Shown here piece by piece: positions 23,501 through 32,492 of a stretch of 64,000 nucleotides of DNA; the first letter of the stretch is position 1; every line of letters starts with the position of its first letter. The translations under genes and the position numbers were made by a program. The notes under the pieces were generated by a model that did not search any database, was not told where the DNA came from, and was given only the letters and a program-made list of their open reading frames with translations. The DNA is from DASUZB01 sp036377075 (lineage in GTDB: Bacteria; Actinomycetota; CALGFH01): assembly GCA_036377075.1 (NCBI GenBank), contig DASUZB010000105.1, forward strand, positions 29,247 through 93,246, in the 5' to 3' direction.

Positions 23501-26500
23501 GCCGGTCCCCCGCCCTGCTCGCCCGCCCGCCTGCGGTAGCGCTTCACCATCTCGGTCAGCGCCGGACCGCGCGGCCGGCGGCCGGGCCGGATGTCGCACG
23601 AGGTCACCTTGCTCTCCTGGATGTGGACGTTGGTGTCGAGCACGATGCCGAACAGGTCGTTGGCCACGTCGCCCTTGACCAGGCCATGGTGGCCCCAGTG
23701 CCAGGGGATGCCGACCTGGTGGACGACGGTGCCGTCGGCCGACAGCGCCTTGATCCGCGCGGTGACCAGCACCCTGGCCTCGATGGCCGCGCGCGCGGTG
23801 ACGATCGTGGCCCAGCCGCCGTGCTCCAGCCCGCGCTCCGCGGCCAGCTCCGGGCCCACCTCGCAGAACAGCTCGGGCTGCAGCTCGGCCAGGTAGGGCA
23901 GGCCGCGGCTCATGGCGCCGGTGGTGTGGTGATCGGTGAGCCGGTAGGTGGTGAGCACGTACGGGTAGGCGTCGGCACCCGGTCGGCCGTGGGACGGGTT
24001 GTAGCGGTTGCCCGGCCGGTCGTACACCTGGCGGGTGGGGCTGGCCTGCTGGCGGTAGAGCGGGTTGGGCAGTGGCGACTCGTGCGGCTCGTAGTGGGTC
24101 GGCAGCGGCCCGTCCGCCAGCCCGCTCGGCACGTACAGCCAGCCGAGCCCGTCGGCCTGCATGACGAACGGGCTGGTGCCGCTCAGCGCCTCCTCCGCCT
24201 CGGCGCCGTCGGGTGGCTCGTAGTCGGGCCGCGTCGTCGCCACGAAGTCGGGGTTGTCGTGGCCGGTCCACTTGCCCGCCTGCTCGTCCCACCAGACGTA
24301 GCGCTTGCGCTCCGACCAGGGCTTCCCGTCGGGGTCGGCGCTCGCCCGGTTGTAGAGGATGCGCCGGTTGTAGGGCCACGACCAGGCCCACTCCGGCGCC
24401 ACCCAGGACTGCTCCCAGTGGGGCTTGCGGCGCGCCGCCTGGTTGGTCTCCTCGGCGTAGCAGCCCGAGTAGATCCAGCAGCCGCAGGCGGTGGAGCCGT
24501 CCTCCTTCAGGTCGAGGTAGCCGCTGACCGCCTTGCCGTCGGGGCCGACGCCGTTGACCTCGCGCAGCACCGCCTCGGCGCTCGGCTCCTCGATCTCCCC
24601 CTCGGTCGGGTAGTCCCACGTCAGGTCGAGGACGGGCCGGTCCTTCGGGTCGCTCGAGCCGGCCAGCTTCCGCCGGATGATGCGCCCGAGGTGGTAGTAG
24701 AACCACAGCTCGGAACGGCAGTCCCCGGGCGGCTCGACCGCCTTGTGGTGCCACTGCAGCAGCCGCTGGGTGTTGGTGAACGAGCCGTCCTTCTCCACGT
24801 GGGAGGCGGCCGGCAGCAGGAACACCTCGGTGCGGATGCGCTCGGTGGCCAGCTCCCCGGTCTCGATCTCGGGCGCGTCGTACCAGAACGAGGCCGACTC
24901 GATCTCGGTCATGTCCCGCACCACCAGCCAGTCGAGGTTGGCCATGGCCTTGCGGTGCAGCGAGCCGTTGACCGAGCCGACGGCGGGGTTCTGGCCGGGC
25001 AGGAAGAAGCCCTTGACGCTGCCGTCGAGCATGCCGAGCACGGTCGGGAAGATGGAGTGGTCGCCGGTGAGGCGCGGCAGGTAGTCGAAGCAGAAGTCGT
25101 TGTCCGCCGTGGCCGCATCACCCCACCAGGCCTTCAGCAGGCTGATCAGGTAGCGGTCGACGTGGCCCCAGAAGCCGGCGGGGAGCTTCGCCTCCTCCAG
25201 GTAGGTGGCGAGGCTGTCGTGCGACGCCTTGGGCATCGGCAGGTAGCCGGGCAGCAGGTTGTAGAGGGTGGGGACGTCGGTCGAGCCCTGGATGGTGGCG
25301 TGCCCGCGAAGGGCCATGATGCCGCCGCCGGGCCGGCCGATGTTGCCGAGCAGCAGCTGGATGATCGAGGCGGTGCGGATGTACTGCACGCCGACGGTGT
25401 GCTGGGTCCAGCCGACCGAGTAGACGAAGGCGCTGGTCCGCTCGCGGCCTGAGTTCTCCACCAGCGCCCGGGCGACCTGCACGACCCGCTCGGGTGGCAC
25501 GCCGCAGACCCGGCTGACCATCTCCGGGGTGTAGCGGCTGAAGTGGCGCTTGAGGACCTGGAAGACGCAGCGCGGGTGCTCGAGGGTGGGGTCGGCGTGC
25601 GGCGGGCTGCCGTGCTCCAGGCGGCCGCCGACGGCGCCGTGGTGCTCGGCCACGCCCATCTTGCCCTCGCGGGTCCCGGCGCCGGAGGCGACCTCCATGT
25701 CCTTGTAGGTCCAGGTGGCCGGGTCGTACTCGTGCCCCTCCGGGTCGTAGCCACTGAACAGGCCGTCGAGGTCCTCGGTGTCGGCGAAGCCGTCGTCGAG
25801 GATCACCGGCGCGTTGGTGTAGTTGACGACGTAGTCGCGGAACTCGTGGCCGCCCGAGAGGATGTGGTTGACGATCCCGCCGAGGAAGGCGATGTCGCTA
25901 CCGGCCCGCAGCGGCACGTGCACGTCGGCGAGCGCGCTGGTGCGGGTGAACCTTGGGTCGACGTGGATCACCTGAGCTCCGCGAGCCTTTGCTTCCATCA
26001 CCCATTGGAAGCCGACCGGATGGGCCTCGGCCATGTTCGAGCCCTGGATCACGATGCAGTCGGCGTTCTGGAGGTCCTGCTGGAAGGTGGTGGCCCCTCC
26101 ACGGCCGAACGAGGTCCCCAGACCGGGGACCGTGGAGGAGTGTCATATGCGGGCCTGGTTCTCGATCTGGATCGCCCCGAGCGCGGTGAACAGCTTCTTG
26201 ATGAGGTAGTTCTCCTCGTTGTCGATGGTCGCGCCGCCGAGGCTGGCGATGCCCATGGTCCGCTTGGTGACCTTGCCGGCCTGCTGCTCCTGCCAGGTCT
26301 GCTCGCGGGTGGCGATGACGCGGTCGGCGATCATCTCCATCGCCTGTTCCAGCGGGAGGTCCTCCCACTCGGTGCCGTAGGGCCGCCGGTAGCGCACCTT
26401 GGTGATGCGCGACGGCGAGGTGACCAGCTGCTTGGTGGCCGAGCCCTTGGGGCACAGGCGCCCGCGGGAGATGGGGCTGGCCTCGTCCCCTTCGATCTGG

Positions 26501-26709
26501 GTGACCTGCCCGCCGGTGACGTAGACCTTCTGGCCGCAGCCGACCGCGCAGTAGGGGCAGACCGAGGCGACCACCCGGTCGGCGCGGCGGGTGCGCGGCT
26601 CGATCGCCGCCGAGCGCGGCGACTGCGCCGCGCGGCCGAGGCCGAGCCGGTCGCCGCCGCGGAGCTGCCGCGCCAGCGGCCAGCGGTCGAGCAGGCCGCG
26701 CAGGTCCAT
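23497..26709 (-). CDS. fdhA: Formate dehydrogenase catalytic subunit, selenocysteine-containing, TGA read through
   Basis: A 1070-residue molybdopterin enzyme (Mo or W bis-MGD) that oxidises formate. A 4Fe-4S site comes first: Cys51, 54 and 58 (CPYCAVGC) and Cys86 (RLCPKG). The frame then meets TGA at 26145-26143, residue 189, in the context ENQARI-U-HSSTVPGLGTSFGRGG, the selenocysteine site of FdnG/FdhF-type enzymes. A SECIS-like hairpin follows at the correct distance. After the TGA the frame runs unbroken to 23497, including the molydopterin-binding stretch IQGSNMAEAHPVGFQW and the C-terminal MopB domain. The ATG at 26709 follows GGGAGG. I see no twin-arginine signal, so the active site may face the cytoplasm. 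Selenocysteine machinery is not in the window. Confidence 0.92.
26113..26131 (-). promoter_or_regulatory. Bacterial SECIS element of fdhA
   Basis: On the coding strand, GGTCCCC and GGGGACC form a perfect 7-bp stem around the loop GGTCT, which resembles the loop of the E. coli fdhF SECIS that SelB binds. The stem starts 11 nt after the TGA, the spacing known for bacterial elements. CCTCCACGG/CCGTGGAGG further out can extend the fold. Confidence 0.85.
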
Positions 26710-26824
26710 GGCCGCCTCCCGATGGCTCGCAGGGCTCACCGAACTGAAGGGCAAGGCCGAGGATGACCCCGCCCGCATGCGTCCAAACGTCCCGAGCGGG
26801 GTGCGACCGGCCCCTCCCCCGCCG

Positions 26825-27424
26825 TCACCAGTGGCCCCGGTGCACCACCTCGTCGAGGCCGCGGCGCCGGCGGCGGGTGGCCGAGCCGACCGGGCGTTCG
26901 CCGGCCGCCGGGTAGCCGAGCGCGACGGCGCCGACCAGCCGGTGCCCCACTGGCACGCCGAGCTCGCGCAGCAGCCGCTGCTCGCCGTGGAAGACGCCGA
27001 AGAACCAGGCGCCGAGGCCGGCGTCGACGGCGGCGAGCAGCAGCAGCATCGCCGCCATGGCCGCGTCGAGGTCCCAGTACGGCAGCGGCCAGCCCTCCTC
27101 GGCGTCGAGGCCGAGCCCGGCCTTGTCCGGCTCGGCGTAGCGGTCGAGGTACGCCTGCCGGCTCGAGAGGACCAGGACGACCAGGGGCGCGCCGGAGCGG
27201 GCGCCGAGCGGCCGGCGCCACCTCGCCGGGTCGGTGGTGACCCGCCAGAACCGGTCCAGCTGCTCGGCGTCGTCGAGCACGACCAGGTCGACGCCCTGGG
27301 CGAAGCCGGCGGACGGCGCCCGCATGGCGTGGGCGAGCACGCCGTCGAGCACCTCCCGCGGCGGTTGCCGGCCGTCGAAGCGGCGCACCATCCGCCGCCG
27401 CCGCACCACCTCACCGAACTCCAT
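26825..27424 (-). CDS. Nitroreductase-family flavoprotein
   Basis: A 199-residue protein of the FMN-dependent nitroreductase fold: MEFGEVVRRRRMVRRFDGR at the start, the conserved MRAPSAGFAQG stretch, then LDAAMAAMLLLLAAVDAGLG with GAWFFGVFHGE, and VGAVALGYPA near the end. The family reduces nitro compounds, quinones or deazaflavin-like substrates with NAD(P)H. The ATG at 27424 has GGAGGAGG upstream. It precedes the fdh operon on the same strand, with a gap of about 115 bases, so co-transcription is possible but unproven. Confidence 0.88.
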   Translation of the reverse strand: MEFGEVVRRRRMVRRFDGRQPPREVLDGVLAHAMRAPSAGFAQGVDLVVLDDAEQLDRFWRVTTDPARWRRPLGARSGAPLVVLVLSSRQAYLDRYAEPDKAGLGLDAEEGWPLPYWDLDAAMAAMLLLLAAVDAGLGAWFFGVFHGEQRLLRELGVPVGHRLVGAVALGYPAAGERPVGSATRRRRRGLDEVVHRGHW

Positions 27425-27571
27425 CCGGCGTCCTCCTCCCGTCACCCGTGACGCCCGATGGTGACATCGACCACACTGGCAGGACGCCCGAGTCCCGCGG
27501 TGCGGCGGCGGGCGGGCGGAGGCTCGGCGATGCACGCCGGGTCACGGTGCGTCGGTGGGACGGTGGTAGGG

Positions 27572-28900
27572 ATGCGGCGCAGGCAGTTCATCGCGGGGAC
27601 CGGGCTGGTCGGGGCGGGCGCGGTCGCCGGGCTCGCCGGCTGCGAGCCGGCGCCGCGGGCGGCGAGGCGGGACCAGGAGACCCCCGCCACCGCACCGGCG
27701 CCGCGCCCGGGGGACTGGGCGGCCGCGCGCGCGCAGTTCGACCTCGACCCGACCCTGTCGCACTTCTCCGCCTTCGTGCTCGCGCCGCACCCGGCGCCGG
27801 TGCGCGACGCGATCGAGCGGCACCGGCGCGGCATGGACCGCGACGCCGTCGGCTACCTGCACGCCAACGAGGGCCGGCTGGAGGCCGAGGTGCGCAGCGC
27901 CGCCGCCGAGTACCTCGGCGCCGCCCGGGACGAGCTGGCGCTCACCGACAGCACCACCATGGGCCTCGGCCTGCTGTACGGCGGCATCCGGCTGCGCCCG
28001 GACCAGGAGGTCGTGACCACCGAGCACGACTTCTACGCCACCCACGAGGCGCTGCGCCTGCGCGCCGAGCGGACCGGGGCGGCGGTGCGCCGGGTCGCCC
28101 TGTACGAGGAGGCCGCCTCGGTCACCGCCGCGGAGGTCCTCGGCTCGGTCCGCGCCGCGCTGCGCCCCAGGACGCGGGTGCTCGCGCTCACGTGGGTGCA
28201 TTCGGGCACCGGGGTCGCCCTGCCGGTTCGGCGCATCGCCGGGGTGGTGGCGCGGGCCAACCGCCACCGCGACGAGGCCGACCGCGTGCTGCTGTGCGTC
28301 GACGGCGTCCACGGCGTGGGCGCGCTCGACGCCGGCGTCGGCGACCTCGGCTGCGACTTCCTCGTGTCCGGCTGCCACAAGTGGCTGTTCGGCCCGCGCG
28401 GCACCGGCTTCGTGTGGGGCAGGGGCGCGGCCTGGGAGCAGGTCACCGGGACCATCCCGAGCTTCGATGGCCGCTCCATCGGCGCCTGGATCGACGGCGC
28501 GACGCCGGAGACCCCGCCCGGGCCGGCGATGACCCCGGGCGGCTTCCACTCCTTCGAGCACCGCTGGGCGCTGGCCGAGGCGTTCCGCCTGCAGGCCACC
28601 CTCCAGCGCCGGCTGGTCGCCGGCCGCGTCCGCGAGCTGGCGCGCGGGCTCCGCCACGGCCTCGCCGCGATGCGCCACGTCCGGCTGGTCACTCCGGCCG
28701 CTGACGAGCTCTCGGCCGGCATCGTCTGCTTCGACGTCGACGGCCGGCGTCCGGGCAAGGTGGTCGAGCGCCTGCTGCAGCAGCGCGTCGCGGCCAGCGT
28801 GACGCCCTACGCCCAGGAGCACGTCCGCCTCGGCGCCAGCATCGTGACCGGCCCCGACGACGTCGAGCGGGCGCTCCGCGCCGTCCGCACGCTCGCCTGA
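27572..28900 (+). CDS. Tat-exported lipoprotein aminotransferase, class V (IPN epimerase-like)
   Basis: A 442-residue PLP enzyme with an export signal. MRRRQFIAGTGLVGAGAVAG followed by LAGC is a twin-arginine signal ending in a lipobox, so a folded enzyme should be carried across the membrane and lipid-anchored. The body is a fold-type I class V aminotransferase: a Thr/Ser phosphate site in LTDSTTMGLGLLYGG, Asp in VLLCVDGVHGVGAL and the PLP lysine in SGCHKWLFGPRGTGF. Isopenicillin N epimerase-like enzymes are the nearest style. The kinase-like gene follows after 6 bases. Substrate unknown; action outside the cytoplasm is inferred from the signal. Confidence 0.85.
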   Translation: MRRRQFIAGTGLVGAGAVAGLAGCEPAPRAARRDQETPATAPAPRPGDWAAARAQFDLDPTLSHFSAFVLAPHPAPVRDAIERHRRGMDRDAVGYLHANEGRLEAEVRSAAAEYLGAARDELALTDSTTMGLGLLYGGIRLRPDQEVVTTEHDFYATHEALRLRAERTGAAVRRVALYEEAASVTAAEVLGSVRAALRPRTRVLALTWVHSGTGVALPVRRIAGVVARANRHRDEADRVLLCVDGVHGVGALDAGVGDLGCDFLVSGCHKWLFGPRGTGFVWGRGAAWEQVTGTIPSFDGRSIGAWIDGATPETPPGPAMTPGGFHSFEHRWALAEAFRLQATLQRRLVAGRVRELARGLRHGLAAMRHVRLVTPAADELSAGIVCFDVDGRRPGKVVERLLQQRVAASVTPYAQEHVRLGASIVTGPDDVERALRAVRTLA

Positions 28901-28906
28901 GGCGGC

Positions 28907-29827
28907 ATGGGCAGCGACGCGACCGCCGGCCGCGACGAGCTGTGGGCGCGGGCGGCCGCGAGGATCCTGGCGGCCCGTGGCTGGTCGCTGGCGCCGCTGG
29001 CACGGCTCGGGCGGCCGCGCGACGTGCGCCGAACCTGGCTGGCCGAGGGCGAGCCGGGGACGGTGGTGGTCAAGGCCGTCGCCAGCCGGTTCGCCAGCGA
29101 GCGGGCCGGGTGGGTGGGTGAGGCGCTGGCGCTGCTGCGGGCGCGGGGCTGCCCGGCGCCGGCGCTGCTGTGGCAGGGCCCGCTCGACGAGGACTGGTGG
29201 CTCTCGGTCCAGGAGCGCCGGCCCGGACGGCCGCTGCGCACCATGGACCCTGCCACGCTGGACCGGCTGCTCGCGCTCGTCGAGCTGCAGGCCGACCCCG
29301 CGCTCCCGCCGGGAGGATGGGACGTGTCCTGGTGGACGGGGGTGGTGCTGTTCGAGGGTTGGGAGCACTGGTGGGGCGAGACCCACGCGGTTGCGCCGGC
29401 GACCGCGGCACGGCTGCGGGAGTTCCTGGAGCCGGCCTGGGGCCACCGCCTCCCGACCGCCGACCTGGTGCACGGGGACCTCGGTCCCGCCAACGTGCTC
29501 GCCGACGGCGGCGTGATCTCGGGGGTGGTCGACTGGGACGACGTCGGCCTCGGCTCGCGCGCCACCGACCTGGCCGGCCTGCTGTTCGGCTGGCACCGGC
29601 TGCGGCTCGCGGGCGGCCCGGCGCTCGCGCCGGACGGCGGCGAGCGGCTGGTCCGGCGGATCGTCGCCGTCGCCGGCGAGGCGGGCCTGCGCTGCACCGT
29701 CGCCTACGGCGCGGTGGCGCGGCTCGGCCTGGCCGCCCAGCGCGGCGAGCGCGAAGACCTCGCGACCTGGCGCCAGGTCACCGACGCTATCCTCGCCAGC
29801 CTGTCCGGGGCCCTCTACGACAGGTAG
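28907..29827 (+). CDS. Aminoglycoside phosphotransferase-family kinase-like protein
   Basis: A 306-residue protein with the APH/choline kinase fold. The catalytic loop is LVHGDLGPANVLAD (Asp and Asn in HGDxxxxN) and the metal motif is GVVDWDDVGLGSRATDLAGL. An ATP-binding Lys is likely in GTVVVKAVASRF. The family phosphorylates small hydroxylated molecules, not always antibiotics. It starts 6 bases after the aminotransferase lipoprotein gene and is probably translated from the same message. Its stop overlaps the convergent homocitrate synthase-like gene by 13 bases. Confidence 0.85.
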   Translation: MGSDATAGRDELWARAAARILAARGWSLAPLARLGRPRDVRRTWLAEGEPGTVVVKAVASRFASERAGWVGEALALLRARGCPAPALLWQGPLDEDWWLSVQERRPGRPLRTMDPATLDRLLALVELQADPALPPGGWDVSWWTGVVLFEGWEHWWGETHAVAPATAARLREFLEPAWGHRLPTADLVHGDLGPANVLADGGVISGVVDWDDVGLGSRATDLAGLLFGWHRLRLAGGPALAPDGGERLVRRIVAVAGEAGLRCTVAYGAVARLGLAAQRGEREDLATWRQVTDAILASLSGALYDR

Positions 29828-31044
29828 CCGGGGTGGAGCAGGGCCAGCTCGTGCGGGTGGGCGGCGATCAGGCGCAGCTCGTCGTCGGTGAGGGGCCGGC
29901 CGCTGGCGGCGTTGCAGAGCTGGACCAGCTTGAAGGTGAGGTCGCGGTCCTCGGCGGGGACCTCGAGGCCGAGGGCGTCCATCACGTGCTGGAAGCCGGC
30001 GCGGCCGCCGTACTCGCCGGTGAGGACGACGCGGCCCTCGGTGGCCGCGTGGTCGTGCGGGAACGGGCCGAGGGTCTCGTCGTCGTACAGCTCGTAGTTG
30101 TGGCGGTCCTTGAGGGCGCCGTCGGCGTGGATGCCGGACTCGTGGGAGAAGGCGTTGCGGCCGACGCCTGGCTGGTTGACCGGGATCGGCTGGCCGAAGG
30201 CGTAGGCGGCCCAGAGGCCGAAGCGGCGTGCCCAGCTCAGGTCGATGGCGTCGCCGAGCGCGGCCCGCTCGCCCACGCCGAAGGCGTGCTGGAAGGCGAG
30301 GACGCAGCTCAGCAGGTCGGCGTTGCCGGCCCGCTCGCCGATGCCGTTGACGCAGGTGTTGACCCAGGCGTCCTGGCCGGCGTCGAGGTCGCCGAGGGCG
30401 CCGGACACCGAGTTGGCGACCGCCATGCCGAGGTCGTTGTGGCAGTGCGTCTCGATCGGCAGGCCCACGTCGGCGGCGAGGCGGGCGAAGCGGTCGCGGA
30501 TGCGCGCCGGCGAGTCGCCACCGATGGTGTCGCAGTAGCGGATCCGGTCGGCGCCCGCCTCCTTGGCGGCGAGGGCGAACTCGGTGAGGTAGCCGTCGTC
30601 GGTGCGCGAGCCGTCCTCGGCGTTGACGCCGACGGTCTGCACCCCGGCCTGCTTGGCGGCCTGGGTCGCCTTGACCATCTCGTTGACCACCGCGGCGCGG
30701 TCCAGGCGGCCCTTGAACTTGTTGACGATCATCTGGTCCGAGGTGGAGATCGACAGGTTCATGTGCCGCAGGCCGAGCGGGGCCGCCTGCTCGACGTCGC
30801 CGGGCACGGCCCGGACCCAGCCGGACAGGCGCAGCTCGCCGAACGCGCCGGCCTCGGCGAGGGCGAGGTTGGCGCGCAGGTAGGGGACCTCGTGGAAGAG
30901 GGCGGGGAAGCCTGCCTCCGACTGCCGCACGCCCAGCTTGCCCAGGTACCAGTTGACCATCGTCTTGCCGAACTTGGAGAGGTTGACGCGGGCGGTCTGG
31001 ACGCCGTCGCGGTTGGTCACGTCGAGCAGGTGGATGCGCGGCAT
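29815..31044 (-). CDS. Homocitrate synthase/2-isopropylmalate synthase-family enzyme
   Basis: A 409-residue DRE-TIM metallolyase that joins acetyl-CoA to a 2-oxoacid. Seen: LLDVTNRDGVQTAR (metal Asp and catalytic Arg), THCHNDLGMAVANS (metal His pair), NGIGERAGNADL, and NAFSHESGIHADG in the C-terminal part. The exact acceptor cannot be read from these motifs: homocitrate, Re-citrate or a related acid are possible. GGAGG lies 6 nt before the ATG at 31044. It is transcribed away from an HTH-citrate synthase gene, and the shared region carries two overlapping palindromes, so the pair is probably co-controlled. Confidence 0.85.
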   Translation of the reverse strand: MPRIHLLDVTNRDGVQTARVNLSKFGKTMVNWYLGKLGVRQSEAGFPALFHEVPYLRANLALAEAGAFGELRLSGWVRAVPGDVEQAAPLGLRHMNLSISTSDQMIVNKFKGRLDRAAVVNEMVKATQAAKQAGVQTVGVNAEDGSRTDDGYLTEFALAAKEAGADRIRYCDTIGGDSPARIRDRFARLAADVGLPIETHCHNDLGMAVANSVSGALGDLDAGQDAWVNTCVNGIGERAGNADLLSCVLAFQHAFGVGERAALGDAIDLSWARRFGLWAAYAFGQPIPVNQPGVGRNAFSHESGIHADGALKDRHNYELYDDETLGPFPHDHAATEGRVVLTGEYGGRAGFQHVMDALGLEVPAEDRDLTFKLVQLCNAASGRPLTDDELRLIAAHPHELALLHPGYLS

Positions 31045-31097
31045 GGGAAGCCTCCGGGTCACGGGGGACACGTCGCCACGTTGCCGAGGTGGCCTCG

Positions 31098-31125
31098 ATA
31101 TTGTCAATATTGATCTGTAATCAAT
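31098..31125. promoter_or_regulatory. Two overlapping palindromes between divergent synthase genes
   Basis: ATATTG-T-CAATAT (31098-31110) overlaps ATTGAT-CTGTA-ATCAAT (31109-31125) in an AT-rich island within very GC-rich DNA. On the minus strand TTGACA lies inside the first palindrome and may be the -35 of the homocitrate synthase-like gene. It is a candidate operator for a dimeric regulator, perhaps the MerR-type domain of the citrate synthase-like neighbour. Confidence 0.55.
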
Positions 31126-31148
31126 GCGCGTGCGGGGGAGGCCTGGGC

Positions 31149-32492
31149 ATGGCGGCACGGGCGCGGCAGCGGCTCAGCAGCGCGGAGGCGGCCAGGCGGC
31201 TGGGGGTCAAGCCGGCGACGCTGTACGCCTACGTCAGCCGCGGGCTGCTGCGCAGCGAGCGGGCACCGGGCGGGCGCGGCTCCACCTTCGACCCGGCCGA
31301 GGTGGAGCGGCTCACCCGCCGCAGCCGCCGGCGTGCCCTCACCGCCGGCCCCGAGCTGGTGATCGCCTCGGAGCTGACCAGCATCGACGGCGGCGTGCTG
31401 CGCTACCGCGGGCTGGACGCCACCGAGCTGGCGGGGCGCCACCGCTTCGAGCAGGTGGCCGAGCTGCTGTGGACCGGCCGTCTGGGCGAGGGCGGTCGGT
31501 GGCGTGCCGACCCCGCGGCGGTCGCGGTCGCGACCGTCTGCCAGGACGCCCTGCCCGCCGGCACCCTGCCGCTCGACCGGCTGCGGGTGGCGGCGGCGGC
31601 GCTCGCCGCCAGCGACGAGCTCCGCTTCGAGCTGCACCCGTCGGCCGTGGTCGCGACCGGCCGCGCGCTGATCGCCGGCCTGGTGGAGTCCCTGCCCGAG
31701 CTGGGCGCGGCGGCGGGCGGAGGCGGCCCTCTGTCCACCGGGGGGCTACCGCCTCGCTCCTCGAGCCCGCCGGACCCCCCGCCGCGCGGCGGGACGGTCG
31801 CGGCCAGGCTCTGGCCGCGGCTGTGCCCGTCGCGGCCGCGGCCGGGCATGGTCGAGGTGCTCGACGCGGCGCTGGTGCTCGCCGCCGACCACGAGCTGGC
31901 CGCGTCGGCGGTGGCGGCACGGGTGGCCGCCTCGGTCCAGGCCGACCCGTACGCGGTCGTCGGCGCCGGCCTCGGCGCCGTCAGCGGCGCCCTCCACGGC
32001 GGCGCCTCGCTGGCGGCGGAGACCCTGCTGGCCGAGATCGGCACGCCGGAGCGGGCCACGCGGGTGATCGGCGACCGGCTGCGCTGGGGCGAGCAGGTCC
32101 CCGGGCTCGGCCACTCCCTCTACCCGGACGGCGACCCGCGCGCCGCCTCCCTGCTCGACCGCCTCGGGCGGGAGGCAACAGGCAGCAGGCGCCTGGCGGT
32201 GGTCGAGGCGGTCGCCGACGCCGTGGAACGCCGCCGGCTGCCCGCGCCGAACGTGGACTTCGCGCTCGCCGCGCTCGCCTTCGTCGCGGGCATGACCAGG
32301 GGCGCCGCCGAGACCGTGTTCGCGGTCGCGCGCATCGCCGGCTGGCTGGCCCACGCCCTCGAGGAGTACGAGCGGCGCACGCCCCTCCGCCCGCGCGCGC
32401 TCTACACCGGGCCACCGGCCCGGTCGCTACCGGATTCCACTGATCCGCCGGGAAAAGCAGGGCAGGCACCAAAACCGTTGCGACTTCGTTAG
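31149..32492 (+). CDS. Citrate synthase-like protein with N-terminal MerR-type HTH
   Basis: A 447-residue fusion. Residues about 8-60 form a MerR-like helix-turn-helix (LSSAEAARRLGVKPATLYAY, then VSRGLLRSERAPGGRG). The rest is a citrate synthase fold: LTSIDGGVLRYRGLDATELA, the CoA/oxaloacetate His in LAADHELAASAVAARVAAS, GALHGGASLAAETLL and PGLGHSLYPDGDPRA. A proline/serine-rich loop at about residues 193-216 is encoded by a small repeat element (31727-31795) and is not part of the fold. GGGGGAGG precedes the ATG at 31149. It may bind DNA and sense a citrate-like ligand, or act as an enzyme as well. Confidence 0.85.
   Translation: MAARARQRLSSAEAARRLGVKPATLYAYVSRGLLRSERAPGGRGSTFDPAEVERLTRRSRRRALTAGPELVIASELTSIDGGVLRYRGLDATELAGRHRFEQVAELLWTGRLGEGGRWRADPAAVAVATVCQDALPAGTLPLDRLRVAAAALAASDELRFELHPSAVVATGRALIAGLVESLPELGAAAGGGGPLSTGGLPPRSSSPPDPPPRGGTVAARLWPRLCPSRPRPGMVEVLDAALVLAADHELAASAVAARVAASVQADPYAVVGAGLGAVSGALHGGASLAAETLLAEIGTPERATRVIGDRLRWGEQVPGLGHSLYPDGDPRAASLLDRLGREATGSRRLAVVEAVADAVERRRLPAPNVDFALAALAFVAGMTRGAAETVFAVARIAGWLAHALEEYERRTPLRPRALYTGPPARSLPDSTDPPGKAGQAPKPLRLR
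31727..31795 (+). repeat. Palindromic insertion element, copy 1, inside the citrate synthase-like gene
   Basis: CTGTCCACCGGGGGGC (31731-31746) and TCGAGCCCGCCGGACCCCCC (31761-31780) match copy 2 at 52446-52505 with one mismatch in each block. The inner arms CCGGGGGGC and GCCCGCCGG are inverted, so the unit can fold. The middle is 13 bp here and 4 bp in copy 2, a difference of 9 bp that keeps frame. It adds about 20 low-complexity residues to the host protein. Confidence 0.65.

Noticed and set aside
26143..26145. TGA inside the formate dehydrogenase gene read as a nonsense mutation
   Set aside because: The position, flanking residues and hairpin at 11 nt all fit selenocysteine, and the downstream frame shows no decay.
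28907..29827. Aminoglycoside resistance gene
   Set aside because: The APH fold is shared by many metabolic kinases, and the neighbour is an exported aminotransferase; nothing points to antibiotic substrates.
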